Source of the DNA: Candidula unifasciata
Taxonomy: Eukaryota; Mollusca; Gastropoda; Stylommatophora; Geomitridae
Direction of reading: 5' to 3'
Assembly: GCA_905116865.2 (NCBI GenBank)
Contig: CAJHNH020000845.1
Coordinates: 132,001 to 196,000, forward strand
Length of the DNA stretch: 64,000 bases
Shown: positions 36,120 through 47,376 of the stretch, piece after piece
Layout: the number at the start of each line of letters is the position of its first letter
Position numbering within the stretch: the first letter of the stretch is position 1
Translations under genes and position numbers: made by a program
The notes under the pieces: model-generated
Told to the model about the DNA's origin: nothing
Seen by the model: the letters and a program-made list of their open reading frames with translations, nothing else
Database searches by the model: none

Positions 36120-36900
36120 AAAAAAAAAAAACTTGACCTAACATCAACCAAACAACCTACGCCCCACGAGAGTGCCGCCTAGGTGCCACCACTGCATGAG
36201 CCTACCTACTACCCCCTGAAATATGGGACTGTCTGTCTGGGGTTAAAGCACAGAATTTCCAGTAACTTTTAATTGACTGCCGGAGGTCAGGTATCTGTCT
36301 AAGAAAAAATACAGGCAGACCACCCAGTTGACAGGCACATACAAGAGCCGTTCTATTAGGTGACTCAACAACTGGTAGAACACACAATCAACCAGCAGAC
36401 ATATCCCGGTAGACTACATCGAGACCACGCCCCTGCTTTTTCTGCTTCAACAAATATTATACATCCAGAAACGGCCATCTTATCTGCAAGGGTGTTCCAC
36501 GCGTTACCATGCAAAGATAAACCCTTTTTTAACGAAACATATTTCAATGCGTGTCCTTCTAGTTATAAAATTAACAGGATATCTCAATGAAAGCCCAATC
36601 CAATGCTTTTCCCCACTCCTCGATCTATTGAAGCTTTTAGTTCTCTACCCCAGCTAGTTACTTGTGAAGACAACATCAACAAGAATGAGTGCAGTCGCAC
36701 CGACAAGAAGTACTAACTACAACACACAACTGACCAGAACGCTCAACGGGGGTGGGGAGGAATGAAAAAAAAAAGAATGCGCACAAATACAACAGAACGT
36801 TTCCACCAAATTCTTCATCAATAGTGCCCCTCCCCTATCCCTCCCCTCCCCTTTATTTTTCAAATAAGCTCCTTATTAAGACTGCATACTCTGGGTGTAC
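36120..36900. other. Unannotated intron stretch
   Basis: Mixed-composition sequence with short unsupported frames on both strands. No repeat or coding similarity recognised. Confidence 0.4.
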
Positions 36901-37060
36901 CAACTGGAGCCGCGACACAGGAAAATCGCACAGTTCTGGTCGTTACATGAGCCAGAACAGAAAAGGAGTTGTTAGCCTAAAAACACTAGTATACATACTT
37001 AGGGGGAGATCGGAGCACTTATGGTCACGTCGGATGTGCGATAAAGATTATCTCTAAAAA
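36900..37060 (+). mobile_element. LINE 3' fragment
   Basis: Encodes SQNRKGVVSLKTLVYILRGR then SEHLWS, matching TGTISHRTLGFILRGGSEHL W of the LINE at 15684. Confidence 0.6.
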
Positions 37061-37176
37061 TTAATAATGATTCCACTATTTGTGATTCTATCAGTATCGC
37101 AACAGATATCTTCTCTTCTGATTCTGTGCGGCGAATATGGCTGAAACCGATGTCTTAGTCTGCAGTCACTACAAAG

Positions 37177-37369
37177 CAGTGGCTCTCTCTATACCTTCCT
37201 GATGCCGCGACCCTTTAATACAGTTCCCTCATGTTGTGGCGGCCCCCAAACAATTATTTCCATTCATAACTTCAATGCATATGTGTTTTCCGATGGTCTT
37301 ATGCGACCCATGTGAAAGGGTCGTTCGACCCAAAAAAAGGGGTCGCGACCGGCAGGTTGAGAACCGTTG
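37177..37369 (+). mobile_element. hAT-type MITE (CAGTGG family), full length
   Basis: CAGTGGCTCTCTCTATACC at the left and GGTTGAGAACCGTTG at the right are imperfect inverted ends. The interior has CGACCCTTTAATACAGTTCC, CATGTTGTGGCGGCCCCC and GGGGTCGCGACC. Flanking octamers CTACAAAG and ATATGAAG agree at five of eight positions, so the TSD is weak. Confidence 0.85.
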
Positions 37370-37499
37370 ATATGAAGGGACGCCAGATAGGGCAGGGCGT
37401 AGAATGACTGGAGATAATGGATGCGTGTCTCAATGAATGACGACGCTGCTACAGGCGGTGTCTAAAAATATCTCTGGATTGAACCAATCGATCAATCTA

Positions 37500-37625
37500 T
37501 GCGTGGTGTCTCCCTGGTAGGACACAACACTTAGTCATGGAAGTCCGCGGTTTGAGTCTTGTGAAGCTTCACTAGCCTTTACTCGGCATACCATGACGGC
37601 AATAACAAATGCCATCTGTTAAGGC
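37500..37625 (+). mobile_element. tRNA-like SINE head (second type)
   Basis: GGTGTCTCCCTGGTAGGACA and CCGCGGTTTGAGTCTTGTG are spaced like A and B boxes. Confidence 0.4.
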
Positions 37626-37719
37626 ATGTAATCATCTGTTTTAAACACAATTATGAACCCCCTTCTTATGATTGCCTACAGTGAGATATTCCCCTTTCCG
37701 ACTGAAACCGAAACAAAAA

Positions 37720-37945
37720 TTCCCTCTGGTTCTTTTCTTTTTATTCACCCCATCTCGGAGACTCAAAAATGTTGTGGGGAGTTCCCGGGAAAGTCCAACA
37801 GTATAGGGGTGTTAGGGTGTGAAACAAATACCGACTAACACTAACCTACCTCCTCTCGCCATAACTGTGGACTATCCCGGAAACTCCCTCACGAAATCTA
37901 AGTCCCGCAAGATTAGGTGATTTAAAAGAAAAGTACCTGCCTTGT
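37720..37945. mobile_element. Family B fold-back MITE, best copy
   Basis: TTCTTTTCTTTTTATTCACC + CCATCTCGGAGACTC + GGGAGTTCCCGGGAAAGTCC on the left faces GGACTATCCCGGAAACTCCC + GATTAGGTGATTTAAAAGAA on the right, around GGGTGTTAGGGTGTGAAAC. Confidence 0.82.
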
Positions 37946-38704
37946 TTCTATATTGAAACAGCAGAATCCCACTTCTATGTCTAAAACCAGAACCCACCCC
38001 CAACCCCCCCCCCCCAACCCTTTTTTTCTATGTCTAAAGTGGGACACCAGTTTCCTTTTATGTAAAGCCAGAAGAGAAAACAGTATCCCCTTTCAATATC
38101 TAAAGACATAAATCGGAACCTATCCCCCACCCCCTTTTTTTTTAAATACCTTCCTTACGTCCAGGTCAAAAATGAGAAACCAAGATATCTGACTTCAAAA
38201 GAAGTCTCTGTCAGAAATGAACTTCAGTCCGGTCAAAGTACACAGCCCACATCCCAACTGACAGAAAACAAGTCCCAGCCAAGCAGCTCCACCCACCAAG
38301 CAGGGGGTGGACCTGAGTGGCTGCTGCATCCATAATCAGGCCTGCCTGTCCCCAGCACAATGGACACTAACTAATCACTGCCAACACGAGACGTCCAGCG
38401 GGTCACAGGCGTATAATCACAACAGGCAGGGAACTCACTGTGTGCCCTAGCAGGGGACAGTCCAGCGGGTCACAAACAGTTCACACAGAAGGCTACAAAA
38501 AAGGGAGATAGAAAAGCCTTAGGTCGGGGGAGCCAAGACCGTCTCGGGGGAACTGTGATATCTAAAACCCTAGGTTCAGCCAGAACAGCAGGGTTGCCGA
38601 CTGAGGGCAGCACCAAATTCTGTATCTGCTTCTTCTCTTTCACCTTGTACCTTATCGAAGTGCCCAAGGGGGTGGAGGTGGGGGGGGGGGGGTAAACATT
38701 CGTT

Positions 38705-38995
38705 GTTGACGAACTCTGTCAAAAGCACTATTTGGACTGGTGTTCACTTATGCATAGCTGTTCTTAATAGCATCGATCCATGTTTTCCGACGTCTTCCCT
38801 ACACCCGTTTTAGTGTGGCTCGCTGTGGCAGATAGTACCATGGCATTCTTGTTAGGTGTCCGTACCACTTCATTAGTTGTTCTTTAATGACCTGTAAGAA
38901 TTGCTTTATTCCTAGTATTCCTCTCATTTCGTATTCTGTCTTTCCTTGAAACTTCTACAGCTCTTCTAAGGCATTTCATCTAGTGTCACAATTTT
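38705..38995 (-). mobile_element. RTE-type LINE C-terminal fragment
   Basis: In reverse, after frame correction, it reads MRCLRRAVEV.RK, LQVIKEQLMKWYGHLTRMPW, LPQRATLKRV and GRRRKTWIDAIKNS, the end of an RTE-like RT. Several frameshifts. Confidence 0.65.
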
Positions 38996-38999
38996 ACGT

Positions 39000-40160
39000 T
39001 TACAAAAAGGTGATAATTTTATTCAAACTAAAAAAAAAAAAAAAAATTTTTTTTAATTAAAAAATCTTTAAAAAGTTTGAACAAAAAGACATAAACAACA
39101 GACTGCACAATTTATCTGCCTGGCATATTTCACTGTATCTGGTCAGGTACACACTACAGAAACAATTACATAAAAGAAGCCAATAAGTAAAACCTTTATA
39201 ACTGAAGTACAAATTCAACAACAATCACACCCACGTGCCTGTTTTACCAAGACAGCCGCAGTGTCAGAATCATATCTTTTTGTTTACAGAGTTCAGGACG
39301 CAGGTAGGAAAACACTGCTTTGATTTTTAAAAAGCTTGAGCATCAAATAAACAGAAATGTCAATAGCGACAAAAGACATGGAAGAAAACCACCTGCCGGT
39401 TGTCGGGACAAACACACCTATACAGGCCATTAAAGCAACAGCAGATTTGACAAATTATCTCAAAAGGTACAACTGCATCACGCTACTCTGGAACACACAC
39501 TACCACCTTTGACAGCCCTGCTTAGCTGTAGTGAGGCTTGGGAAGAACGGCACTGGATGAAGCTGCAACAAAGGCGGTACAAAGAGACGGTCAAAATGGA
39601 CGCTAGGCAGGGGCACTATTTGGAGCCGAGACAAATTTTCTACTTCTGCCGGACGGTGTCCGGTGCATTTTTGCTCCATTTTTAGACTGGATATAATTTC
39701 GCCGCCCCGCTTCTGAGCTGATGCATGGCGTGACACTGTGAGCTATGGATTTCATTTAGAATTTTTCGACTGTGACCAACGTGGTGGTGTGAATTGTAGA
39801 TTCAGAAAATGGCGCGATGCCTGTTGTCGCAATGTTGGTGGTGTCAGTATGTGATTAAAGTTGATCGCGTGTGCAACTGCTGATCTGTTGGTGACTTCTG
39901 CTACCATCTACAACTGCATTTCTAATGTCGCACTTCGGATGGCTACCGTATGCTTTACTGCGTGTATGCTAGTGCATATGTTGTGACAGCAGTCTGTCAA
40001 TCTTTCCACAAGGGACTGTGATAAAACATTGTGTGTTTTTCGTTGGCACAGGAGCGGAGCAAATATGGGGTGAGCCGTTTGCTAAAAAGATTAAACTAAG
40101 ACTACCAGACAAAGAAACTCCCTCACATCAGGTGAGATAAGGACACTGGAAGAGGTGAAG
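39000..40160. other. Unannotated intron stretch
   Basis: An A/T tract at 39030-39060, then mixed sequence. A minus-strand frame at 39500-39736 has no recognised similarity. At 40060 GTGAGCCGTTTGCTAAAAAG + ATTAAACTAAGACTACCAGA echoes the middle of SINE family S. Confidence 0.4.
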
Positions 40161-40760
40161 GAGTGGTTCTTCACTCCCTTCATTCCTTGTTAAAACGGTC
40201 AAGCGGAAACGGATTCCCTTCCCTTTATCTTTCTCTCACTCAGCGACCTTTGCTACTAAAAGCCTCCAGGACTCTCTCCCTCAGCGAACTATGCCACAAG
40301 GCCTCTTCTTCCCCTCTTAACGAACTGTTGATGCTACGTGGGTGGATCAGTCGGTCAATCGATCTGTCTTAACATCGATCGATTATCTATCTATCATGGA
40401 TCTATTTATTTCTAAAAACCCCACCCCCACCCCTTTCCCCCTAAATCAGCGAACCATGCCACAGTGACTGTATAAAACAAGAATAAATAAAATCAATCCG
40501 CAAACAAGAATCAATACAAATGAAGGCAAACCACCCGGACGACAAGGATAACGGGAATACAGTGGAACATAAACATACAGAAATGGAAACATCGTCAGGC
40601 TAGGGATAACAAGCCAATAAACTGGCACAAATACTCCAACCTTAGCCTATATAATTTAAAGAAGAAAAAAAAAACAGACCATAAATATAAACGGATGCTG
40701 CTAGCAACAGCAGGCTGAACGTGGTCGACTTTTTCAATTATAAAGCACAGCACAGCACAC

Positions 40761-41234
40761 CAGTGTTGCCACTCTGGATGTTTTAATCCAGATTGAGATG
40801 TTTTTCCTTGCATTTAGATGGCGTTTTTAACGTTTAGATGGTAGATGTTTTTCATTTGGAGTGAAAGGATGCAATTTGACATCTTAAATGTAACTTGACA
40901 ATAAAATTCTGCCTGATAAGAGTAGGAAAAGGCTGTTTCACTTATCAGCTCCTTGGTTGGATATTAAAAGAAATTGGAACAGCTAAAGCATAACCAGGGT
41001 CATTTTGGATCTGAAGCTTCAACTTCATCATCCAAGTTAAGTTTAACCTGTGGATCTTGTAAGGCAGACTTCAGTAAAGAGGAGGACATGATTCTATACG
41101 GTAAGTCATTTCAATTGCTATGTAATTTGTGACTCTTTCCATTTGGATTTTTTTCCTAGATGTTTTCCATGCAAAATCAGATGTTTTTTGGATATTTTTT
41201 GGATGTTTTTTGTCAAAGAAAAGTGGCAACACTG
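40761..41234 (+). mobile_element. Internally deleted derivative of the hAT element
   Basis: Ends CAGTGTTGCCACTCTGGAT and AGTGGCAACACTG are the same as the 2.3-kb copy. Inside, the first about 100 bp match its left end. From ATTCTGCCTGATAAGAG on it follows the region after the transposase stop, including GGGTCATTTTGGATCTGAAG and GTGGATCTTGTAAGGCAGAC. Some 1.8 kb of transposase is missing. Flanking octamers CAGCACAC and CAACAGAC match at six of eight positions, a decayed TSD. Confidence 0.9.
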
Positions 41235-41611
41235 CAACAGACTAAGATGCTAGCTCACCATGGCCCCTGCACGACCCATGATAAAAACACAAGCTGAGGC
41301 CTGTCCGCTCCAGTGATGTATGCTCCTGCTCCCACCTACGTCGCCCATCTGCCCCCTCTGACGACGTGTCACCCCCAGATCCACACACAGTCCTCTTTCT
41401 CACACACCCACCACACAATTTAATATCTGGACGTGCCCACAAAGTGCTGACTGCTGTCACCGGGAGAAGACGCCCAGTGTGGGCAATGAAGCCAACACAA
41501 GGGGATGACTGAGCAGATAATGAGAACGGCTAATGCGGATCATTTCTGTCTCCTACTGTCTCTGCCGCTGGTTCAATCATGCGAATGTCCATGAGAAAAA
41601 CTGAGAGGCAA

Positions 41612-41612
41612 T

Positions 41613-41668
<56 letters not shown>
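41612..41668. repeat. (GA)n microsatellite
   Basis: About 27 GA units. Confidence 0.97.
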
Positions 41669-41670
<2 letters not shown>

Positions 41671-42037
41671 TATTTTTAAAGAGTCACAAACTGGGCACGC
41701 AGTCCCGTCTTACACTCTGCGCCTCCAAACACACATCTTTCACACAACTGCATCAAAAAGCATGCTATGTTCATATAACAATACGCATAATATGAATATG
41801 GAAAGGGGGAACCACAAAAGTACGGATGGTAAATGCTTGCGCGCGCACGCCCATAACCAATTCACATACATTCATTCATTCATTAATCAATACATACGTT
41901 TATACGTATGTATCCATACGCATACACATCCATACATACATCCATTGATCCATACATACAGAGAGGGAGAGACCTACATTTTACAAAGTTAAAACTGGGC
42001 ACCGGGGCCTGTCTGATATTCTCCACTTCTGTCGGTG

Positions 42038-42038
42038 T

Positions 42039-42083
<45 letters not shown>

Positions 42084-42137
42084 GGGGGGTGTGGGGGGGG
42101 GGAGGGGGGGGGGGGGGGGGGGGGGGGTTGGGGTGGT

Positions 42138-42174
<37 letters not shown>
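42038..42174. repeat. 137-bp nearly pure poly-G tract
   Basis: All G except a few T/A interruptions (GGTGGGGGGTGTG, GGAGG, GGTTGGGGTGGTGG). On the HIPK transcript strand this is C; the other DNA strand could fold into quadruplexes. Confidence 0.97.
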
Positions 42175-42175
<1 letters not shown>

Positions 42176-42299
42176 AGAGAGAATTTTGTTTTCAAATGGT
42201 TAGCAACTGGGCAATTAGGCGTGTCTAACATTTCTCACTTCTGGTCTCAGAGAAAGACTAGACATAAAACAGCAATTTTGATTGTAAAAACAAAATAAA

Positions 42300-42600
42300 A
42301 CACTCGTTAATATCAGGGTACGAGAGAAACAGACAGTAGATTAACACCCGTTAATATCAGGGCACGAAAAAACAGACAGTAGATTAACACCCGTTAATAT
42401 CAGGGCACGACAGAAACAGACAGTAGATTAACACTCGTTAATATCAGGGCAAGAGAAAAACAGTAGATTAACACTCGTTAATATCAGGGCACGAGACAAA
42501 CAGACAGTAGATTAACACTCGTTAATATCCGGGCAAGAGACAAGCAGACAGTAGATCAACACCCTTTAATATTAGGGCAAGAGACAAGCAGACCTACTGT
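42300..42600. repeat. About 43-bp minisatellite, 7 copies
   Basis: Unit AACACTCGTTAATATCAGGG + CACGAGAAACAGACAGTAGATT. Confidence 0.92.
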
Positions 42601-42949
42601 ACCAATTTTTTTACAAGCTCATCTTAGACAAGCGTTTTCCAAAAGTGGGCGCTGTGATGTCGGGGGGGGGGAGCGGTCTTAACTTGGGACGCTGAGGGCA
42701 GGGGACCGTAGTAGAGAGATAAAGACAAGAGAGAAATAGATCAATTTGATAAATTGTTTGAACTTTTCTCAAAATATTTGTCTGCTCCTGTTGTCGTCTC
42801 AATGTTGCCATGTATCACAATATAGTATAGCAGGTTACAATCGCAGTGACTGCTTAGTTTTCTCCAAATAATTAAATAAATTATGCTATAACCAACCAGA
42901 TTCGTCCTTCTCATTGAAGAATACCTTATTCTTTAGTTCGTTCAGTAGA

Positions 42950-43090
42950 TCATTCTGTTGGTTTATCAGTAGATCACTCTGTTGGTTTATCAGTAGATCA
43001 CTCTGTTGGTTTATCAGTAGATCATTCTGTTGGTTTATCAGTAGATCATTCTGTTGGTTTATCAGTAGATCATTCTGTTGGTTTTTCACC
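42950..43090. repeat. 24-bp minisatellite, 6 copies
   Basis: Unit ATCATTCTGTTGGTTTATCA + GTAG. In reverse the 24-bp period gives an eight-residue repeat (NDLLINQQ) in an otherwise unsupported frame. Confidence 0.93.
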
Positions 43091-43249
43091 AGAAGGTATA
43101 TTTGAAGGCGAGGAACAGACTGAAGAACTTGGTGCAAACTAGCAAGGTTAACAGAAAGAAGACAGATGGACAGCGAAGAGATAAATAGCTTGGCCACATG
43201 CATGGAGGGGGGAGGGGGCGGCACCACCTTATCCTACAGACTGTTGACT

Positions 43250-43395
43250 GTTTGAGGTCAAGTGTGTATCTGCTCGAAAGGCGCGGGACCGACAGTTTGC
43301 ATACAGATCTGTAAAAAAAATTCTAGTTCTGGAACAAGACCCGAAGTGGACGAACAGCTAGAATTTTCTACCGGACTGTACAGTCGGCGAAAGGA
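43250..43395 (-). repeat. Family A dispersed repeat, minus copy, 5' part
   Basis: In reverse: TTCGCCGACTGTACAGTCC, AGCTGTTCGTCCACTTCGGG, TCTTGTTCCAGAAC, TTTTACAGATCTGTATGCAA, GAGCAGATACACACTTGA. Confidence 0.8.
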
Positions 43396-43399
43396 AGAA

Positions 43400-44500
43400 T
43401 TGGACATAGAGGGGTTTGTAGTGTAGAATTCTTGCCCTTTCTCCTGGAGGAGACGACTGCAGCAAACATCAGCAATAACATGGGAAAATGAGTGGGGGTA
43501 TTCGTGAAGGCTGCACAAACAGTCCACATCTCAAGGAACAACTCTCCCCCACGACTCTCAGAGCTTGACACATCTATGAACCCACAAATGACACGCAGTC
43601 ACCGTCGACCCGGGCAACTTGAAAGGGACACGCCGCCTTGAGCCTCTTCTCCCCTTTCACAGAAGTCGCCGGGCCCACAACCCAATCACGCAGCCTTCGT
43701 TAACGCCGACGGGGAAAACGTGTCAGCTTATGAAAAGACCAGGCAAATGAGGTATTTGAGCAAGAATCTATTGGGGGGCTGGGGGCTTGGAAGAAACTCA
43801 GAAAAAAGAGTGGTTTGGGAAGTCTCAGAAGTCCAGTGTGACAATGACTATCACTTCCTCTTCACCAGTTTCCATCAGAAAAGAAGTGCCCATTTCAAAG
43901 CGTCTGTCTTTACAGGAAACTTTCAGCTCAAAGTTCTAGGCCTAAATCCATTTTTGCAACTGTCATTTGACACTTTACAATAAGCCAAAGGCAAACGTGT
44001 GAATTCCAACCCCAAATATGTGAAAAAATAAAGTATGAATCATGCCACTACACTATCTTTAGTTGCCACACAAACGTTCAAACGCGATTGCCTGAAACTA
44101 TGGATTCGGCATTAATAGTTTACAACCAAGTTAAATATTTTCTATTGAAACTCAGTGAAAGTTGGTAAACAATGAAAGCAAGGAACAAAAGTTTACTGCG
44201 TTTGAAAATAAATACACGAGGAAAGTGGCGAACATAAAATGTGATGAATTCAGCAGTGCTGTTAAAAGTTTTTTTTTTTTTTTTTTTGAGAAATGCTTGG
44301 GCAACCTTTGGTAACAGGTGTAAGGCAAAGACGATGAGCGATACTGGACGCATCCACAACTGCAACCAGCAGAGAATCGCTAAACAGGCATCACAATTGG
44401 GTTCTTTTCTGTTTAACGACCACATTACGCTAGATTAGAGACATCTCATATTAGAGGAGTGAGTGTGAAATGAATGGCGACTTCTACTAACTTTCTTTTT
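43400..44500. other. Unannotated intron stretch
   Basis: No tandem repeats or coding similarity seen apart from a T17 run at about 44272. Frames at 43720 and 44120 are unsupported. Confidence 0.4.
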
Positions 44501-44514
44501 CTTTTTTTCCGTCC

Positions 44515-44930
44515 TCTTTTACCGTTTCGGGTGTCAAGGGTGATATAAGGTCCTGCTTCGTGCTTTTCTGGCTGCTTCGACCATAGACACATGGTGGTGC
44601 TGTAGAGTTCCTTTTATGTTATCTTCCCATTTGATCTTGGTCTACCTCTTGCTATACGTCCCTCTTTTCTTTTGGTATTTGCCTCGAATGTTATAGCATC
44701 AGATGGCATTCTCTCCAAATAGGCAACCATTAGATTTGTTGTCTTTCTATGTAATTTAGAATTGGTTCTGTGCTAACTTTATCATGTATGACCTCATTCC
44801 AGATGTTTTCTCTTCTGGTCACTCCTACGGACTTTCTCAGACACCTCATTTCCATGGTTACTAATGTTCTTAATGTTTTGTTGCTACTAATCCTAAACCC
44901 CTATAAGATTTTCCGAAATCTCGTGTGATG
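44515..44930 (-). mobile_element. RTE-type LINE C-terminal fragment
   Basis: In reverse: KTTNLMVAYLERMPSDAITF, then GRIARGRPRSKWEDNIKGTL and MVEAARKARSRTLYHP after frame fixes, the RGRPR..W.D.I block typical of RTE/BovB-like RT ends. Confidence 0.7.
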
Positions 44931-45189
44931 TGGTCGCTAAACAGAAAATAACCTTCAAAACGGATTGAGGATGTCAACAAGAAACCTTCAAACCAAAGCT
45001 GAAGAGAAGCCAAATTGCTGGACTGGGTTCCATTCATGATATTGAAGGGCTTGCAGGGAACAGACCGTGAGACACACTATAGCACAACAGGATAACCACC
45101 GAATACATATAATATATAAATTCACCCCAAAAAAATCTGTGAAACATGGTGAGAAAAAGTATGGTTATGAACCAGTGTCAACGTGCTAA

Positions 45190-45600
45190 TACCTGCCGAT
45201 AATGATCATGTGGGATTAGGACAATAGCATGACAAAGATCGAACATCAAGTGTTAAATCCAGCCAATAATGATCGTGTGAGATTAGGACAATAGCATGAA
45301 AAACATCGATCATCAAAAGTGTTAAATCCAGCCAATAATGATCGCGTGAGATTAGGACAATAGAATGAAAAACATCGAACACAAAAAGTTTTAAATCCAG
45401 CCAATAATGATCGTGTGAGATTAGGACAATAGAATGAAAAACATGGACCACTAAAAGTGTTAAATCCAGCCAATAATGATCGTGTGAGATTTAGGACAAC
45501 AGCATGAAAAACATCGAACACCAAAAGTGTTAAATCCAGCCAATAATGATCGTGTGAGATTAGGACAATAGCATGAAAAACATGGAACATCAAAAAGTCA
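45190..45600. repeat. About 69-bp minisatellite, 6 copies
   Basis: Unit GTGTTAAATCCAGCCAATAA + TGATCGTGTGAGATTAGGAC + AATAGCATGAAAAACATCGA + ACACCAAAA. It is followed by a LINE-end-like piece (LVRWLGSYAPSGDEKLNK) at 45617-45670. Confidence 0.93.
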
Positions 45601-46189
45601 ACGAAAGGATGAAAATCTGGTGCGCTGGCTGGGATCTTATGCTCCGTCGGGAGATGAAAAGCTGAATAAGACAAGCATATTAAAGACTCCCTCAGTACAT
45701 CCAGATTCTTTGATGGGAATGGAATGTACTCGGGGCCTTTCAGAGGTTATCTCCCTGGGGCAGTTAATCTTGTGCCAGTGAAAGATTTCAAAAAGTGTTT
45801 TACGTGCTGGGAACACATGATTGTCCAGCGTATAAACCCTGCGGCTTTTAACCTTTATCAGATGGCGCCCCGGTGAATATATGGCAAGTAAGTAGTTTTA
45901 CCGCACCAGGACATCACACACAGCGATAAAAATCCGATGACACAAAGTGCCACCAAGCGGATGAGGATCACCAGTGGATGGATCCGGAAATACCGTTCAA
46001 CCCTTAGGGGCTTCAAAATAAAGAAAAATTGCATCCCACAAGGGGACGATGAATAACCACTCACTCAATAATCGACAAGAACCTCCCGCCCCCAAGTTTT
46101 TAAAAACAATTGTGAGGATAAAGAGCAAAAGAAAAAGAAACATCCCAAGCACACTTAACAAGAACTTGAAGAAAGACATCCACATAAGT

Positions 46190-46445
46190 GGTTAGTGCCT
46201 TGTGGGAGAGCATGTACAATGCGGAGGAGCAAATGGATCACCAGTTTGGTGAGATTGATGCAGTTGGGGTGACGAGAGGTTCTGGCAGAAGCCCAAGGCT
46301 CAGAGGAAAGGCAAGACGGACGTTTAATCAGAAAGCTACTGGCACCATTAGTATCGGAACTCTTCGCTGGCTGCTGAAGATGTGGACGGAGCACTTATGA
46401 GAATGCCCCGAGTGCTGTGATAACGGTTCTTGAATCAAATCAAAT
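46190..46445 (+). mobile_element. LINE 3' fragment with (CAAAT)n tail
   Basis: Encodes RLRGKARRTFNQKATGTISI then GTLRWLLKMWTEHL and, past a stop, ECPECCDNG, the tail domain seen at 15684. It ends AATCAAATCAAAT. Confidence 0.75.
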
Positions 46446-46652
46446 CCACATAAGTCAAAGTGAAGTGTCAAATAACATAACGTCCTTGTGCATTTATTTT
46501 TAGACAGGTTTTTTTAATTTATTTATTGTTTATAATCAAACTGAAAAAAATGAGTACCGCAAATTATTACACGTACAAATGGACTCAATTTCAAAATTGC
46601 TTGTGCCCCTTTGAAACTTCTATGTGTTCCTCCGGGTTAACTACTACTAGCA

Positions 46653-46838
46653 CAGTGGCTCCCAAAAGCTTTCTAGTGGACCCTTTAATACAGTTCCCTT
46701 AAGTTGTGTTGACCCCCGAAACAATTATCCTCTTTCATAAATTCAATCAATGTGTTTTCCGATGGTCTTAGGCGACCCCTGTGAAAGGGTCGTTCGACTC
46801 CAAAGAAATGATCGGGACCGGCCGGTTGAGAACCGCTA
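46653..46838 (+). mobile_element. hAT-type MITE (CAGTGG family) with 7/8 TSD
   Basis: Starts CAGTGGCTCCCAAAAGC and ends GGTTGAGAACCGCTA. Flanking octamers are TACTAGCA (46645-46652) and CACTAGCA (46839-46846). The interior matches the copy at 37177. Confidence 0.88.
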
Positions 46839-46853
46839 CACTAGCATATAAAT

Positions 46854-47368
46854 CAGGGCTATTCAACTGGCGGCCCGCGAATCATTGCCATTTGTATTGA
46901 ATTAGTGATATTTCTATGCTGGAGCTCAGGCTTCTGGCCCCTGACTATCCCTTTTTTCAAAATTCTGGCCCCTGCGTAAACAGCCAGGGCTGCCAATGGG
47001 ATTTTTTTGAAAAACCCAGCTTCAATAAACAAAAACCCAAGCAATACATAGACAAAGAACACACAAAAAAAAAAATTTAAAAAACCCAGATTGTTAAAAA
47101 TGTACAAAATGTATAGTTACGAAAAAACCCAAGCAATACATAAACAAAGAACACACACAAAAAAAAATTTTAAAAACCCAGATTGTTAAAAATGTACAAA
47201 ATGTATAGTTACGAAACGAAACATTTACCACTTTTATATAAGGATATTTAAAAAAAAAAAGATTTCCCCGAGGTGTCACATAAAAACTCAGATCTGGGGG
47301 GGGGGGGGGGGGAAAGAGAGAGACCCAAGCATTGACAGCCCTGCCGTAAACTTAGTTGAATAACCCTG
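46854..47368 (-). mobile_element. hAT-type element (CAGGGCTATTCAACT family), 515 bp, perfect TSD
   Basis: Left end CAGGGCTATTCAACTGGCGG and right end TTAGTTGAATAACCCTG are inverted. ATATAAAT lies on both sides (46846-46853 and 47369-47376). A 100-bp internal unit (AAAAACCCAAGCAATACATA ... AAATGTATAGTTACGAA) is tandemly duplicated. No transposase is present. Strand is nominal. Confidence 0.9.
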
Positions 47369-47376
47369 ATATAAAT

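Noticed and set aside
41908..42298. Glycine-rich and proline-rich frames
   Set aside because: Produced by the poly-G tract; no flanking coding evidence.
42886..43227. 113-codon minus-strand frame with NDLLINQQ repeats
   Set aside because: The repeat is a 24-bp minisatellite; the flanks have no recognised similarity or splice context.
45206..45674. 142-codon minus-strand frame with repeated CPNLTRSLLAGF-like blocks
   Set aside because: It is translation of the 69-bp minisatellite, whose length is also divisible by three.
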